A stretch of DNA of 64,000 nucleotides. It comes from Antilocapra americana. Lineage: Eukaryota > Chordata > Mammalia > Artiodactyla > Antilocapridae. Positions within the stretch are counted from its first letter, which is position 1. The number at the start of each line of letters is the position of its first letter. The position numbers and the translations under genes are program-made. Below, in pieces: positions 12,764 through 25,005 of this stretch. The notes below the pieces were generated by a model, which was not told where the DNA came from, did no database searches, and saw nothing but the letters and a program-made list of their open reading frames with translations. Location of the stretch: assembly GCA_007570785.1 (NCBI GenBank), contig ML664159.1, positions 4,088,487 through 4,152,486 on the forward strand. Reading direction: 5' to 3'.

Positions 12764-12980
12764 GGCTTCCCTGGTGGGTCAGATGGTAAAGCGTTTGCCT
12801 GCAACGCGGGAGACCTGGGTTCAATGCCTGGGTCGGGAAGATCCCCTGGAAAAGGAAATGGCAACCCACTCCAGTACTCTTGCCTGGAAAATTCCATGGA
12901 CCTAGGAGCCTAGTGGGCTACAGTCCATGGGGTCACAAAGAGTTGGACACGACTGAGCGACTTCACTTTTTTTTTTTTTT
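12764..12980 (+). mobile_element. Bov-tA SINE
   Basis: Sense Bov-tA close to consensus (GGCTTCCCTGGTGGGTCAGA to GACACGACTGAGCGACTTCA), ending in a 14-bp T-run. Confidence 0.92.
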
Positions 12981-13635
12981 CCCCTGCATTAGGAGTAAAT
13001 AGATGGGGGAAGTTGGTGGTCATGTCTTTTGGATCTTAGATCTTGTTGAATCTTTCATTTTAGAAGGAATGGTTTTGATCTATTTACATAGGTGCAACCT
13101 TTAAGAAGAGCTGAATATGTCAAGTATCATATTCATTTATGTTCAATCTTGACTAGGAAGTTTTTTTGAACCATGATTGTCTTTTTCGATTTAGGAGCAT
13201 GTTTTGGGGAAATATTGTACGTCTTGATTATCACTGCCATATTAAAACTCTTTCTTGCCTGTTGCTCATCTATTGTGTGATATTAGGTGGATTAAATTTA
13301 TGTGATGTGAAAACCCAGAGTCACTATGAGATTGGGATACATGTTTGAAAAGTTTACGTTTTTGCAAAATGACAGCTTTTTATTCTAGTTTCTCTATTTC
13401 CCCAATATATGACAAAATCCAAAGTCTAAAGCAATTTGAACTCTTTAAATAGTATCTTAGTTTTTAGAAACTAGAATTATTAAAACGTTCCTCTAGTGTT
13501 TCTTTGTTACTCTTGAAACTTTACAAGCAGTTCTGCATAGTAGGAAGTGAGGAAAGCCTGAATAAACTAAAATTTTAAATTAATATTGAGCTATAACAAT
13601 AACTGTAATAGTTTATACTGATTAATGTAGTACTC
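12981..13635. other. Unique AT-rich intron sequence
   Basis: No recognisable feature. Confidence 0.5.
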
Positions 13636-13830
13636 ACTAAGGGCCAGATACTAATACAGAATGTTTAATGTGTGTCCATTTCATCCTTATAGCAATCCCA
13701 TGGCATAAGTATCATGATTTGCTGATGATGAAAGTAAGTTTTATATCTGTATCAAGGACAGACAGCAATAAAAGGGGAGACAAATTTAGTGTGTCTGGCT
13801 CACAAACCTGTTTTAAGATCATGACCCAGA
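13636..13830 (+). repeat. MIR SINE fragment
   Basis: Decayed MIR core (TTTCATCCTTATAGCAATCC, then GCTGATGATGAAAGTAAG) matches the usual ATTTAATCCTCACAACAACC...GATGAGGAAACTGAG pattern. Confidence 0.65.
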
Positions 13831-13937
13831 GTCTGGGAATATGACATTTAAGTGTATTTAGTGGATGTGGAATAAATTGTTATCTCTGACCATCTTGGTC
13901 AGGAGAACTGGATTAGATTAGAATAGATATTTCTTGG

Positions 13938-14172
13938 GATTGACATGTGCATACTACTATATATAAAGGAGATAACTACTAATGACCTGGTATATAGCAC
14001 AGGGAACTCTATTCAATATTCTGTAATGGCCTATATGGAAAAGAGTCTAAAATAGAGTGGACATATATATAGGTATATGTAAATATGACTGATTCACTTT
14101 GCTGTATACCTGAAACTAATACAACATTGTAAATCAACTAAACGCCAATAAAAGTTATATATTTAAAGAAAA
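13938..14172 (+). mobile_element. L1 3' UTR fragment
   Basis: GACATGTGCATACTACTATA through ACCTGAAACTAATACAACAT and the A-rich end. 5'-truncated. Confidence 0.78.
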
Positions 14173-14462
14173 AGAACAGATTGTTCTGTTTTGAGACCCT
14201 GAGGTTCTGGCAATGTCATAACTGCTCTATAAGTTTAGTCTTTTTCTACTACATGAGAAACAATTAAAAGCAAGTGATACATATCCTGTTTGGATTATCA
14301 TTGCTCTGGTTTCGCTGATTTTTATTAACTATTTGCATCTCCATTTACACATAAAGTAAGGTGAAAATTTACTTTCTGAGAGGCTTAAAATGCCTTCAGA
14401 AATATTAATTTATAGAATATTTGTAAGCAGTCTGTTCATTTAATGAGTTTTGAAATATGTAC

Positions 14463-14560
14463 AGATGCCACTGCCATTCTGGCCTAGAGAATTCTATGGA
14501 CTGTATAGTCCATGGGGCTGCAAAGAGTCGGATACGACTGAGTGACTTTCACTTTCACAG
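14463..14560 (+). mobile_element. Bov-tA SINE, 3' fragment
   Basis: Contains only the second half (CCTAGAGAATTCTATGGACT to GAGTGACTTTCACTTTCACA). The tRNA-like head is missing. Confidence 0.82.
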
Positions 14561-15763
14561 ATGGTTTCAGCGCCTTGATAACGTCCTATGTTAATTCATA
14601 CCATACTATTTTAATTCATACCTTTGCTTTGATGTAGCTGTTAACTTATATTTGGTGAAAAATCCACAGATGTAATTAAAACTAATACTGTTTAAAAGGA
14701 TCTCATTTAATTTAGTACTCATTTTAAACATTTGTAAGAAGTTTCCTTAATATAGTTAATTTTCTATATTTCTTATAGAACTATCTTTTTCTCTTTTGGA
14801 ATAGAATAAGTCTATTTAAAATTATCTTTCTCCACCCCTAATGCCTTGCATTTTGGGCTAGCAAAACTTTAGAAATGAGAAACAAATCTGGGTCAGTATT
14901 TCTCAAAGCCATGGGGGTATTTTTTGGTTTTTTAAAAACAGGGGTGTCTTTTCCCCACAAAAAATAGCCTTGAAAGTGCTTTCTCCTGATTATGCCATGT
15001 CTTCTACTTTTTGTTTTTATTTGATATTTAAAAATCAAGAATGTAGAATATAGAGGAGTAACTGGCCCTCTCTGGCCTATTGGAACACAGCTGTTGTTTA
15101 GCTGCCCTGGTCTAAGGTTACAGTGTGCAAAGCTAGAGTTTAGAGACTGTAAGTTAAAATAGAGTGGTATAAGGAAGGAATGTGTGTGGATAACAAGGTA
15201 CAAGTCAGGTTACCAGTTCCAGAAGCTGAGCAAAATATGTGGTTAAGATGGGCTGCAAAACTGTGAAAATAAGGAGTAGTCATTGAGGTAAATTGGAGGT
15301 GGTCTAAAGGGTTCCAGAATAGAATATGATGGCCATTTGTTTGACAGTCGTGTTTCATCTAAAAGGCGCTTTTGAAGCAGTGTAGTCAGTATCAAGGGCA
15401 GGAGAACATGGAAACCATTAAGATGATTGTAGGAATGTTAGTGCTACCCTTTATTTTAGGCTTTATAAAATATACTCTTGTACAGATTTTTGGTTTGTTC
15501 CTCATACGATTTATCCTGATTGTATAGACAGAGGAGGCAAATTCCATTGAAGGATTTAAGCCCAAAAAGCCCAGTTTGATTTCATTCTTCCTGTTTATGC
15601 AGGGAGAAGAGTAACAGAACTAAGCTGAGAGTAGCACATTTTTGCAGCTAGGAGGAAGTAGAAATATAGCTACTGGGTTTGAGGGTATTTAAATGGAAAA
15701 GCTGCAATAGAGTTAAAAACAAGCTACTCCATATCACATAGCTAAACACATAAATAAAATACA
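14561..15763. other. Unique intron sequence
   Basis: About 1.2 kb with no gene. The longest minus-strand frame, 15203-14838, has no recognisable domain and is treated as chance. Confidence 0.5.
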
Positions 15764-15840
15764 AATATATATATATATGTGTGTGTGTGTATATGTACAT
15801 ATATATATATATACACACACACACACATATATATATATAA
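15764..15840. repeat. Compound AT/GT/AT/AC microsatellite with inverted symmetry
   Basis: (AT)n then (GT)6, GTAC near the centre, (AT)n, (AC)7 and (AT)n. The GT tract (15779-15790) can pair with the AC tract (15813-15826), and the outer AT tracts pair as well. Confidence 0.9.
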
Positions 15841-16904
15841 CTTTTTGATGAGAGCTTTTAAAAACAGCCCTCTCCTGTTGTTTTTGTAAGTGTGGATGAG
15901 ATCCTTACTAATACATTAGTCTTTTTCAATCATATTTTTATTTGTGGCCCAGTATTTAAAAATGTGAATATCACGTAACTTCAGTAATTTTTGCTTAATG
16001 CCTTGTGAGAATGTGTGTGCACATGTTCATACATACAAGTGTGTATACATGTGTGTTTACTTCAGTTTAATGTTGTTTATTGCAAACTCTGATGATGAAT
16101 GCTGTGATAAAACAATTGGTGTTTAAATGCATCTACTCCTACTACAGTTGATGGGAAGCTTCCATCTTGTATATTTGTTGAGTATGAATGAGAAAGCAAA
16201 GTCTGCCTTGGGAATTTTATAATGAATATGAGAGAGATCTTGCCACAGGTGGTTATTAAAATGTCCCCTAAAGTCTTTTATGATGAATGATTGTGTCTGT
16301 GTCTGAGCCTCTGACCTTCCCTAAAGCCTCTGTTTTTTTAAAGAAATCATCAGTACCCCAAGCCATTCACTTATTAAAATTTGAAAAATAAAATCCTTCT
16401 ACTAAGTTTTAATTTGTAGAGTGCATCTTTTGAATAACTCAGATAATTTTATAAATATTATTTGATGAATCTTCCCTTTTCTTTTTAAAAGGAGAAAATA
16501 CGTATTGATGTTTTGACTACTATTTGTCTTTTGTTTTTGTTTTTTTGAGGAAGGGATGAAATGCATATAAAGAAAAATAGGAAGGAAAAGATATGGAAAT
16601 TTTGCTTATTAAATAAAGTATTGCTGTCGTCTTTTCCATAGGAAAATGTATCGTCTTGAAAAACTTAAGATTTATAACAGTAAAGATGATTAGTAAGATC
16701 CATTAGAAAGGAGAAGATTCTTCTTAGACAAAGAAATAGATATTCTGTGGTTACTTTAACTAGTGTTTACTTCAAAGTTTAGTTTAAAAAATGGAATTAC
16801 ATACTTGCATGTAATAAAAATTTTGTGAAAATATGTTGAATTTTTTAATGCATAACTTAGAGCCAAGAAGAACAAAGGGGATACTAAAATGTATTGAACA
16901 TCTC
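15841..16904. other. Unique AT-rich intron sequence
   Basis: No recognisable gene or repeat. Confidence 0.5.
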
Positions 16905-17370
16905 ATTTGTTGTTGTTTAGTTGCTTTACTTTGTCAATGTTTAGTCACTAAAGTGAAAGTGAAGTCACTCAGTCGTGTCTGACTCTTTGCCACTCCGTGG
17001 ACTGTAGCCCACCAGGCTCCTCCGTCCATGGGATTCTCCAGGCAAGAATACTGGAGTGGGTTGCCATTTCCTTCTCCAGGGGATCTTCCCTACCCAGGGA
17101 TCGAACCCAGGTCTCCTGTACTGCAGGCAAATGCTTTAACCTCTGAGCCACAAGGGAAGATTGTCTGTTAATTCACTAAGTTAAGTCCAACTCTTTGTGA
17201 CCACAGACTGTAGTCCATCAGGCTCTGCTGTCAATTGAATTCTCCAGGCAAGAATACTTGAGTGGGTTGCAATTTCCTTCTGCAAGATATCTTCTCGACC
17301 CAGGGATTGAACCTGTATCTTCTTTATTGGCAGGCAGATTCTTTACCATTGAGGCACCAGAGAAGCCCTG
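16905..17370 (-). mobile_element. Two nested antisense Bov SINEs
   Basis: An outer, more diverged Bov SINE starts at TTGTTGTTGTTTAGTTGC (16908) and resumes at 17170 (CACTAAGTTAAGTCCAACTC), running to the head near 17370. A younger Bov-tA (16951-17158) sits inside it. CACTAAAG / CACTAAG around the junctions may be the remains of the inner TSD. Confidence 0.8.
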
Positions 17371-17424
17371 AGTATCTACCATGTGCATTGAGGCACCAGG
17401 GAAGCCCTGAGTATTTACTGTGGG
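17347..17424. repeat. 39-bp tandem duplication at a SINE end
   Basis: Two adjacent diverged copies of a 39-bp unit starting CATTGAGGCACCAG, at 17347-17385 and 17386-17424. The unit spans the SINE head and its flank. Confidence 0.85.
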
Positions 17425-17459
17425 CTAGGAAACTTGTGATTGTGTTATTGTCATCAGTT

Positions 17460-20184
17460 CAGTTCAGTCGCTCAGTCATGTCTGACTCTTTGTGACCCCA
17501 TGAATTGCAGCACGCCAGGCTTCCCTGTCTATCACCAACTCCCGGAGTCGACGCAAACCTGTGTCCATCAAGTTGGTAATGCCATCCAGCCATCTCATCC
17601 TCAGTCATCCCCTTCTGCCCCCAATCCTTCCCAGCATTAGAATCTTTTCCAATGAGTCCAACACTTTGCATGAGGTGGCCAAAGTCTTGGAGTTTCAGCT
17701 TCAACATCAGTCCTTCCAATGAACACCCAGGACTGATCTCCTTTAGGATGGACTGGTTGGATCTCCTTGCAGTCCAAGGGACTCTCAAGAGTCTTCTCCA
17801 ACACCACAGTTCAAAAGCATCCATTCTTCAGCGCTCAGCTTTCTTCACCGTCCAACTCTCACATCCATACATAACTATGGAAAAAACCATAGCCTTGACT
17901 AGATGGACCTTTGTTGGCAAAGTAATGTCTCTGCTTTTCAATATGCTATCTAGGTTGGTCATAACTTTCCTTCCAAGGAGTAAGTGTCTTTTGATTTCAT
18001 GGCTGCAGTCACCATCTGCAGTGATTTTGGAGCCCTTCAAAATAAAGTCTGACACTGTTTCCACTGTTTCCCCATCTATTTTCCATGAAGTGATGGGACC
18101 AGATGCCATGATCTTAGTTTTCTGAATGTTGAGCTTTAAGCCAACTTTTTCAATCTACTTTTTCACTATCATCAAGAGACTTTTTACTTCCTCTTCGCTT
18201 TCTTCCATAAAGGCGGTGTCATCTACATATCTGAGTTTATTGATATTCCTCCCAGCAATCTTGATTCCAGCTTAGGCTTCTTCCAGCCCAGCGTTTCTCA
18301 TGATGTACTCTGCATATAAGTTCAATAAGCAGGGTGACAATATACAGCATTGACGTACTCCTTTTCGTATTTGGAACCAGTCTGTTGTTCCATGTCCAAT
18401 TCTAACTGTTGCTTCCTGACCTGCATATAGGTTTCTCAACAGACAGGTCAGATGGTCTGGTTTTCCCGTCTCTTTCAGAATTTTCTACAGTTTATTGTGA
18501 TCCACACAGGCAAAGGCTTTGGCATAGTCAATAAAGCAGAAATAGATGTTTCTCTGAAATTCTCTTGCTTTTTCAATAATCCAGCAGATGTTGGCAATTT
18601 GATCTCTGGTTCCTCTGCCTTTTCTAAAGCCAGCTTGAACATCTGAAAGTTCACAGTTCACGTATTGCTGAAGCCTGGCTTGGAGAATTTTGAGCATTCC
18701 TTTACTAGCGTGTGAGATGAGTGCAATTGTGTTGTAGTTTGAGCATTCTTTGGCATTGCCTTTCTTTGGGATTGGAATGAAAACTGACCTTTTCCAGTTC
18801 TGTGGCCATTGCTGAGCTTTCCAAATTTGCTGTCATGTTGAGGGCAGCACTTTCACAGCATCATCTTTTAGGATCTGAAATAGCTCACCCGGAATTCCAT
18901 CACCTCCACTAGCTTTGTTTGTAGTGATGCTTTCTACCACCCGCTTGACTTCACATTCCAGGATGTCTGGCTCTAGGTGATGATCACACCATCGTGATTA
19001 TCTGAGTCATGAAGATCTTTTTTGTACAGTTCTTCTGTGTGTTCTTGCCACCTCTTCTTAATATCTTCTGCTTCTGTTAGGTCCATACCTTTTCTGTCCT
19101 TTATCGTGCCCATCTTTGCCTGAAATGTTCCCTTGGTATCTCTAATTTTCTTGAAGAGATCTCTAGTCTTTCCCATTCTGTTGTTTTCCTCTATTTCTTT
19201 GCATTGATGGCTAAGGAATGCTTTCTTATCTCTCCTTGCTATTCTTTAGAACTCTGCATTCAAATGGGAATATCTTTCCTTTTCTCCTTTGCTTTTCGCT
19301 TCTCTTCTTTTCATAGCTATTTGGAAGGCCTCCTCAGACAGCCAGTTTGCTTTTTGCATTTCTTTTTCTTGAGGATGGTCTTAATCCCTGACTCCTGTAC
19401 AATGTCATGAACCTCCATCCATCGTTCATCAGGCACTCTGTCTATCATATCTAGTCCCTTAAATCTATTTCTCACTTCCACTCTATAATTGTAAGGGATT
19501 TAATTTATGTCATTCCTGAATGGTCTAATGGTTTTCCCTACTTTCTTCAATTTCAGTCTGAATTTGGCAAAAGGAGTTCCCGATCTGAACCACAGTCAGC
19601 TCCCGGTCTTTTTTCGCTGACTGTATAGAGCTTCTCCATCTTTGGCTGCAAATAGCATAATCAGTCTGATTTCGGTGTTGACCATCTGGTGATGTCCATG
19701 TGTAGAATCTTCTCTTGTGCTGTTGGAAGAAGGTGTTTGCTATGATCAGTGTATTCTCTTGGCAAAACTCTATTAGCCTTTGCCCTGATTCATTCTGTAC
19801 TCCAAGGACAAATTTGCCTGTTACCCCAGGTATTTCTTTACTTCCTATTTTGCATTCCGGTCTGCTGTAATGAAAAGGATATCTTTTTTGCTTGTTAGTT
19901 CTAAAAGGTCTTTTAGGTCTTCATAGATCAGTTCAGCTTCAACTTCTTCAGCATTACTTGTTCTGGCATAGAGTTGGATTACCATGATATTGAATGTTTT
20001 GTCTTGGAAATGAACAGAGATCATTCTGTCATTTTTGACATTTTGCATACATCAGTACTTGATTGCATCCAAGTACTGCATTTCAGACTCTTTTGTTGAC
20101 TATGATGGCTCTTCCATTTCTTCTAAGGGATTCCTGCCCAAAGTAGTAGATAAAATGGTCATCTGAATTAAATTCACCCATTCC
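17460..20184 (-). mobile_element. BovB LINE, 2.7 kb, nearly complete
   Basis: Antisense BovB from its 3' end (CAGTTCAGTCGCTCAGTCAT at 17460) through the reverse transcriptase to the endonuclease region (GEFNSDD block at 20183 and downward). It lacks roughly the first several hundred bases. The frame is broken by many stops and indels. TSD ATTGTCATCAGTT / ATTGTCATAAGTT at 17447-17459 and 20185-20197. Confidence 0.92.
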
Positions 20185-20199
20185 ATTGTCATAAGTTAT

Positions 20200-20400
20200 T
20201 TTATTTGACTGTTGCAGCAGCCTTTCTCACTTTCTAAGTTTGTGTTTTACCTTCACTTAACAGATGAGGACTAAACAGATGAGGAAACAGACTACAAAGG
20301 TCAAATAACTTGCCTATGCTAGCATGGCTAGAGCTGGGGATTCATTACGCTTCAAACCCTTATTCTTACTCCCATGAAATATCCTACTGTCTACTAGGTT
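20200..20400 (+). repeat. MIR SINE fragment
   Basis: ACAGATGAGGAAACAGACTA followed by AAGGTCAAATAACTTGCC is a clear MIR core. A short internal duplication (AACAGATGAGGA twice) is present. Confidence 0.75.
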
Positions 20401-20439
20401 GTACCCCTTGACAGATTACCTACATATTCTGTGGTGCCA

Positions 20440-20800
20440 ATGATATATTAGTCAGGTGTTGCCCAATAATACTACACAGTAACCATCTCAGAACTCAGTG
20501 GCACACAACAAAAATAATTATTTCTTACTCAGAAATGTGTGAGTCAGATGGACCTCTTCTAATCTAGGCTTGACTCATTTGGCTTGAGTCCCGCTGGCTA
20601 CTGAGACAAATTCTGCTCCTTGTTTACCTCATTCAATGTGGGTCAGCCCCTACTCAAAGCAGGATTTTCTTAGACAAAGGAAAACATGCTCAATTTCTTA
20701 ATAATCACATTTGAATCCTCTTCTGAGTGCCATGTTTGCCAGTGTTTTATTGGCAAGAATAAGTCATGTGGCTAAACCACAGTCAATGATGACTCAGAAT
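20440..20800. repeat. Probable ancient interspersed repeat, family not named
   Basis: ACTCAGTGGCACACAACAAA and TATTTCTTACTCAGAAATGT follow a common mammalian repeat pattern (GTGGCTTAAAACAACA...). I cannot assign the family with confidence. Confidence 0.4.
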
Positions 20801-21502
20801 AGTCTGCCTATACTATGAGTAGGGGAAATGACTGTATTTTGAACAATAATTAACACTGACAGACTCTGGATGGAACTTATGAAGAAAATATAATAGAGTA
20901 GATAGATAAAAATTTCTCTTTTAGTTAATGTTTTATGGGGCTTCTTTAAATAATACTGGAAGTTAATCATGTCTATAAAAGAATTTTGGATTTTTACAAA
21001 ACTAAGATGTGCCTGGAGACGTAACATTAATTGGCACTGTACTAAGCTGTAGACATCAGGAATCATCTCATACAGTATTATTTTTAGTCTTGCCTTCTGG
21101 AATGTGCTTTCTTCTGTTTCACTAACTGGGGTGAGGAGAGGGCAATATACTGCTATGTTATATGTTGCCTCTATTTTTGTCATTAGTATCTATTAATGAT
21201 AAAGAATTAACATTGCTTTCAATCCAGTAGTTAGGGGCATTAGCATTTTACTTAGATCTCAATTTAGAGCCTAATCAAATTTGTTAAGAATGTTAACTAT
21301 TTCAATCCATTTAAAGTTAGTTCATTAGAATAAGCTTTTGGGTTGCTTAGATTTGTTTTTTTTTTAAGCTTTTCATTATTGCTTGATAGAAGCCATTGCT
21401 TCCAGTTTACCTATGTGGATAAGACTATTGACACAGGAAGAAATTTAGAAAAATTTCTTTAGACCAAAGAGAAAATGAATTCTGAGGGACTAATATCAAC
21501 TT
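20801..21502. other. Unique AT-rich intron sequence
   Basis: No gene or repeat recognised. The 129-codon minus-strand frame at 21183-20794 shows no known motif and low complexity near its end; I treat it as chance. Confidence 0.5.
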
Positions 21503-23131
21503 TATGGTATGGACCCAACAGAAGCAGAAAATATAAAGAAGAGGTGGCAAGAATACACAGAAGAACTATACAAAAAGATCTTCATGACCCAGATAATCAT
21601 GATGATGTGATCACTCACTCACCTAGAGCCAGACATCCTGCAATGTGAAGTCAAATGGGCCTTAGGAAGCATCACTGTGAACAAAGCTAGTGGAGGTGGT
21701 GGAATTCCAGTTGAGCTATTTCAAATCCTAACAGATGATGCTGTGTAAGTGCTGCCCTCAATATGCCAGCAAATTTGGAAAACTTAGCAGTGGTCATAGG
21801 ACTAGAAAAGGTCAGTTTTCATTCCAATCCCAAAGAAAGGCAATGCCAAAGAATGTTCAAACTACCACACAATTGCACTCATCTCACCCACTAGCAAATA
21901 ATGCTTAAAATTCTCCAAGTCAGGCTTCAACAGTCTGTGAATCGTGAACTTCCAGATGTTCAAGCTGGTTTTAGAAAAGGCAGAAGAACCAGAAATCGAA
22001 TTGCCACCATCTGCTGGATCATCAAAAAAGCAAGAGAGTTCCAGACAAGCATCTATTTCTGCTCTATTGAGTATGCCAAAGCCTTTGACTGTGTGGATCA
22101 CAACAAATTGTGGAAAATTCTTAAAGAGATGAGAATACCAGACCACCTGACCTGCCTGTTGAGAAACCTGTATGCAGGTCAGGAAGCAACAGTTAGAAGT
22201 GGACATGGAACAACAGACTGGTTCCAAATAGGAAAAGGAGTACGTCAAGGCTGTATATTGTCACCCTGCTTATTGAACTTATATGCAGAGTACATTATGA
22301 GAAACACTGGGCTAGATGAAGCACAATCTGGAATCGAGATTGCCAGGAGTAATGTCAATAACCTCAGATATGCAGATGACACCACCCTTATGGAAGAAAG
22401 TGAAGAAGAACTAAAAGCCTCTTGATGAAAGTGAAAAAGTAGATCGAAAAAGTTGGCTTAAAGCTCAACATTCAGAAAACTAAGATCATGGCATCTGGTC
22501 CTATCACTTCATGGCAAATAGATGGCAAAACAATGGAAACAGTGTCAGACTTTATTTTGGGGGGCTCCAAAATCACTGCAGATGGTGACTGCAGCCATGA
22601 AATTAAAAGATGCTTACTCCTTTGAAGGAAAGTTATGACCAACCTAGACAGCCTATTAAAAAGCAGAGACATTACTTTGCCAACAAAGGTCCATCTAGTC
22701 AAGGGTTTTTTTTTTCCAGTAGTCATGTATGCATGTGAGAGTTGGATGGTGAAGAAAGCTGAGCGCTGAAGAATGGATGCTTTTGAACTGTGGTGTTGGA
22801 GAAGACTCTTGAGAGTTCCTTGGACTGCAAGGAGATCTAATCAGTCCATCCTAAAGGAAATCAGTCCTGAATCCTCATTGGAAGTATTTATGATGAAACT
22901 GAAACTCCAGTATTTTGGAACCTGATGTAAAGGACTGACTCCTTTGAGTCGACCCTGATGCTGGGAAAGATTGAAGGCAAGAGAAGGGGATGACTGAGGA
23001 TGAGATGGTTGGATTGTATCACTGACTCAGTGGACATGAGTTTGAGTAAACTCCGGGAATTCCTGATGGTCTGGCGTGCTGCAGTCCATGGGGTCACAAA
23101 GAGTTGGACACGGCTGATTGAATGAACGGAA
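21503..23131 (+). mobile_element. BovB LINE, 5'-truncated, with reverse transcriptase
   Basis: Sense BovB from the linker (ATGGACCCAACAGAAGCAG) to the 3' end (GTTGGACACGGCTGATTGAA). An open stretch at 21901-22425 holds RT motifs: QAGFRKGRRT, AKAFDCVDHNKLW, GVRQGCILSP and the catalytic YADD (at 22371-22382). Frameshifts before and after make it inactive. It is in inverted orientation to the copy at 17460-20184. Confidence 0.92.
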
Positions 23132-24575
23132 GTGGACATCAGCATTGTTATTGTGATACTGTGAGGTAGTGTTCAGAAACTTTGTTGTGTTCATAAAGAT
23201 GTTCCTTGACTTTATTTCTTTAGATTTGATTTTTGCAGTGGGGATAGGAGAGTGAAATGGAAGAGATGGTAAATGATGTGACTATTCTAATATTTGAATG
23301 CTTCTCAGGACTAACAGAACTAATATTGCTAAACTCCTCTAGATTAAAAAGTTAGAGTAATGCATAGCCTTTTGGATATTGAGTTGTTACCATTTGTTCT
23401 CTTTTCCCTTTACCCTTGAAATAGTATTTATTTTTTAAAATAAATGTAAACTAATGTTATGTTTCCTGGTAAGAATTTTATGCTTCTCATTTTGAAATTG
23501 CTGGAGAAATCGAGTGTTACACAGCCAAGACTGAGGATCAGCACTTGTGCCACTACGTAAGGTATCATTGAAATAGTTAAAATTTGGAAGATAGGTCCAC
23601 CAAAGCTATTGTTCTCATACATCCATTTTTACTTATGTCTTTTTGAATTACATGCATTTTAAAAGTAATTGTACAACCTGGTTCCTGTGTTCAGGTATAT
23701 ATGTGTTTGGGCCAAGATGTCTTCTCTCAGGGATCTTTTGGTTAATGGAGGGATTGACCATCTGGATGTTACGGAGTACTTGATATAGTATTTACAGTAA
23801 TTAAAAATTATAGCTAAAACCAACCTGTTTTGCATTGTAGTACTGTTTTTTCTAAGTTACCCAGGGGTGTTTTACTTTAAAGGAGATGAGCTCTTAACTC
23901 CATTGTGGCAGAGCCCTCATTCATCACTGTATCCTCAGCACAGATGAATCAATGAATGGGTGAATGACGGTTGCTATGAAACATATGAGATCTTCTTTCG
24001 TTGTGTGTCTCCATCTACCCTTCTAGCAAATTTTAGTTTCTTTAATCAGAAATCTCCATGTGAGAATACACAGCCACAGTGGTTTTATGTGAAGCATGTT
24101 TTAAAAACTTTATTCCAGAGAAATTTGTTAGAAATTACACTTATAATTCTCTGTGAGGAAACATACCATTTTAGAATTTTGCCTGTACAATGAATGTTTT
24201 TTTATTCATAAATGAAACCATTTTGTAGGTTTATCTTACACGGAGAGACAGAGGCGAAGATTAATGAGCAATAGCAAATTACAGAGAAGCAGGAGACATC
24301 GATCATATGTGGAACTATAGCTTTATTATTATCTGTCAGGGTTGTTACACTAATAACTTTTTTTTATTATTAAGGAATTTTACCTATTTGATTTCCCAAA
24401 TGTTTTTATTCTTTTATTCATGAAAATAAAATTTGATTTTTTTAAAAAATTAAGAATACTTTTTGTGCTTATAAGTTATTTACACAATTGTCCTAAAAAT
24501 TTACAAAATTATAAAAATATTTATGTTTACAAAAAGAATGATTTTGTACCATGTTGTGTCTTGAATCATAGCCAG
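23132..24575. other. Unique AT-rich intron sequence
   Basis: No gene or repeat recognised. Confidence 0.5.
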
Positions 24576-25005
24576 TGGATTTTTTTTTAATTGTAGTATA
24601 AGTGCTCTACAATGTTGTGTTATTTTCTGCTATACAGTGAAGTGAATCAGCTCTATGTATACATATACTATACATATATCCCCCTTCTGTTGGACCTCTC
24701 TCTCACCACCCTCCACCCCATTCCACCCCTCTAGGTTGTCAGCACCAAACTGAGCTCCCTGTGCCAATCAGCAGCTTCCCACTAGCTGTCTATGTTAAAC
24801 CTGGTAGTGTATATATGTCAGTCCTAATCTCCTAGTTCACTCCACCACCACCGCCACCCACTCCCCTGTGTCCAAATGTCCGTTTTCTACGTCTGGGTTT
24901 CTATTCCTGCTCTCCAAATAGGTTCATCTGTACCATTTTTCTGCATTCCACATATTTGGTTAATATATGATATTTATTTTTCTCTTCATAGCCAGTGTTT
25001 TTTTA
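24576..25005 (-). mobile_element. L1 3' UTR fragment
   Basis: Antisense L1 tail: TACAATGTTGTGTTATTTTC, CTATACAGTGAAGTGAATCA, then the C-rich block and TTCATCTGTACCATTTTTCT. Ends near 25005. Confidence 0.78.

Noticed and set aside
12764..12850. tRNA-like sequence with A and B box resemblance
   Set aside because: It is the head of a Bov-tA SINE, as at many other places here. No intact cloverleaf of a functional tRNA gene.
14838..15203. 121-codon minus-strand frame in unique DNA
   Set aside because: No recognisable domain, low-complexity composition, no flanking splice signals of note; it could be chance.
17652..18125. 157-codon plus-strand open frame
   Set aside because: It is the antisense shadow of the BovB copy at 17460-20184. 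Similar antisense frames recur at 32554-33111, 38154-38531 and 38834-39199 in other BovB copies.
20794..21183. 129-codon minus-strand frame in unique DNA
   Set aside because: No motif recognised; composition typical of AT-rich noncoding DNA.
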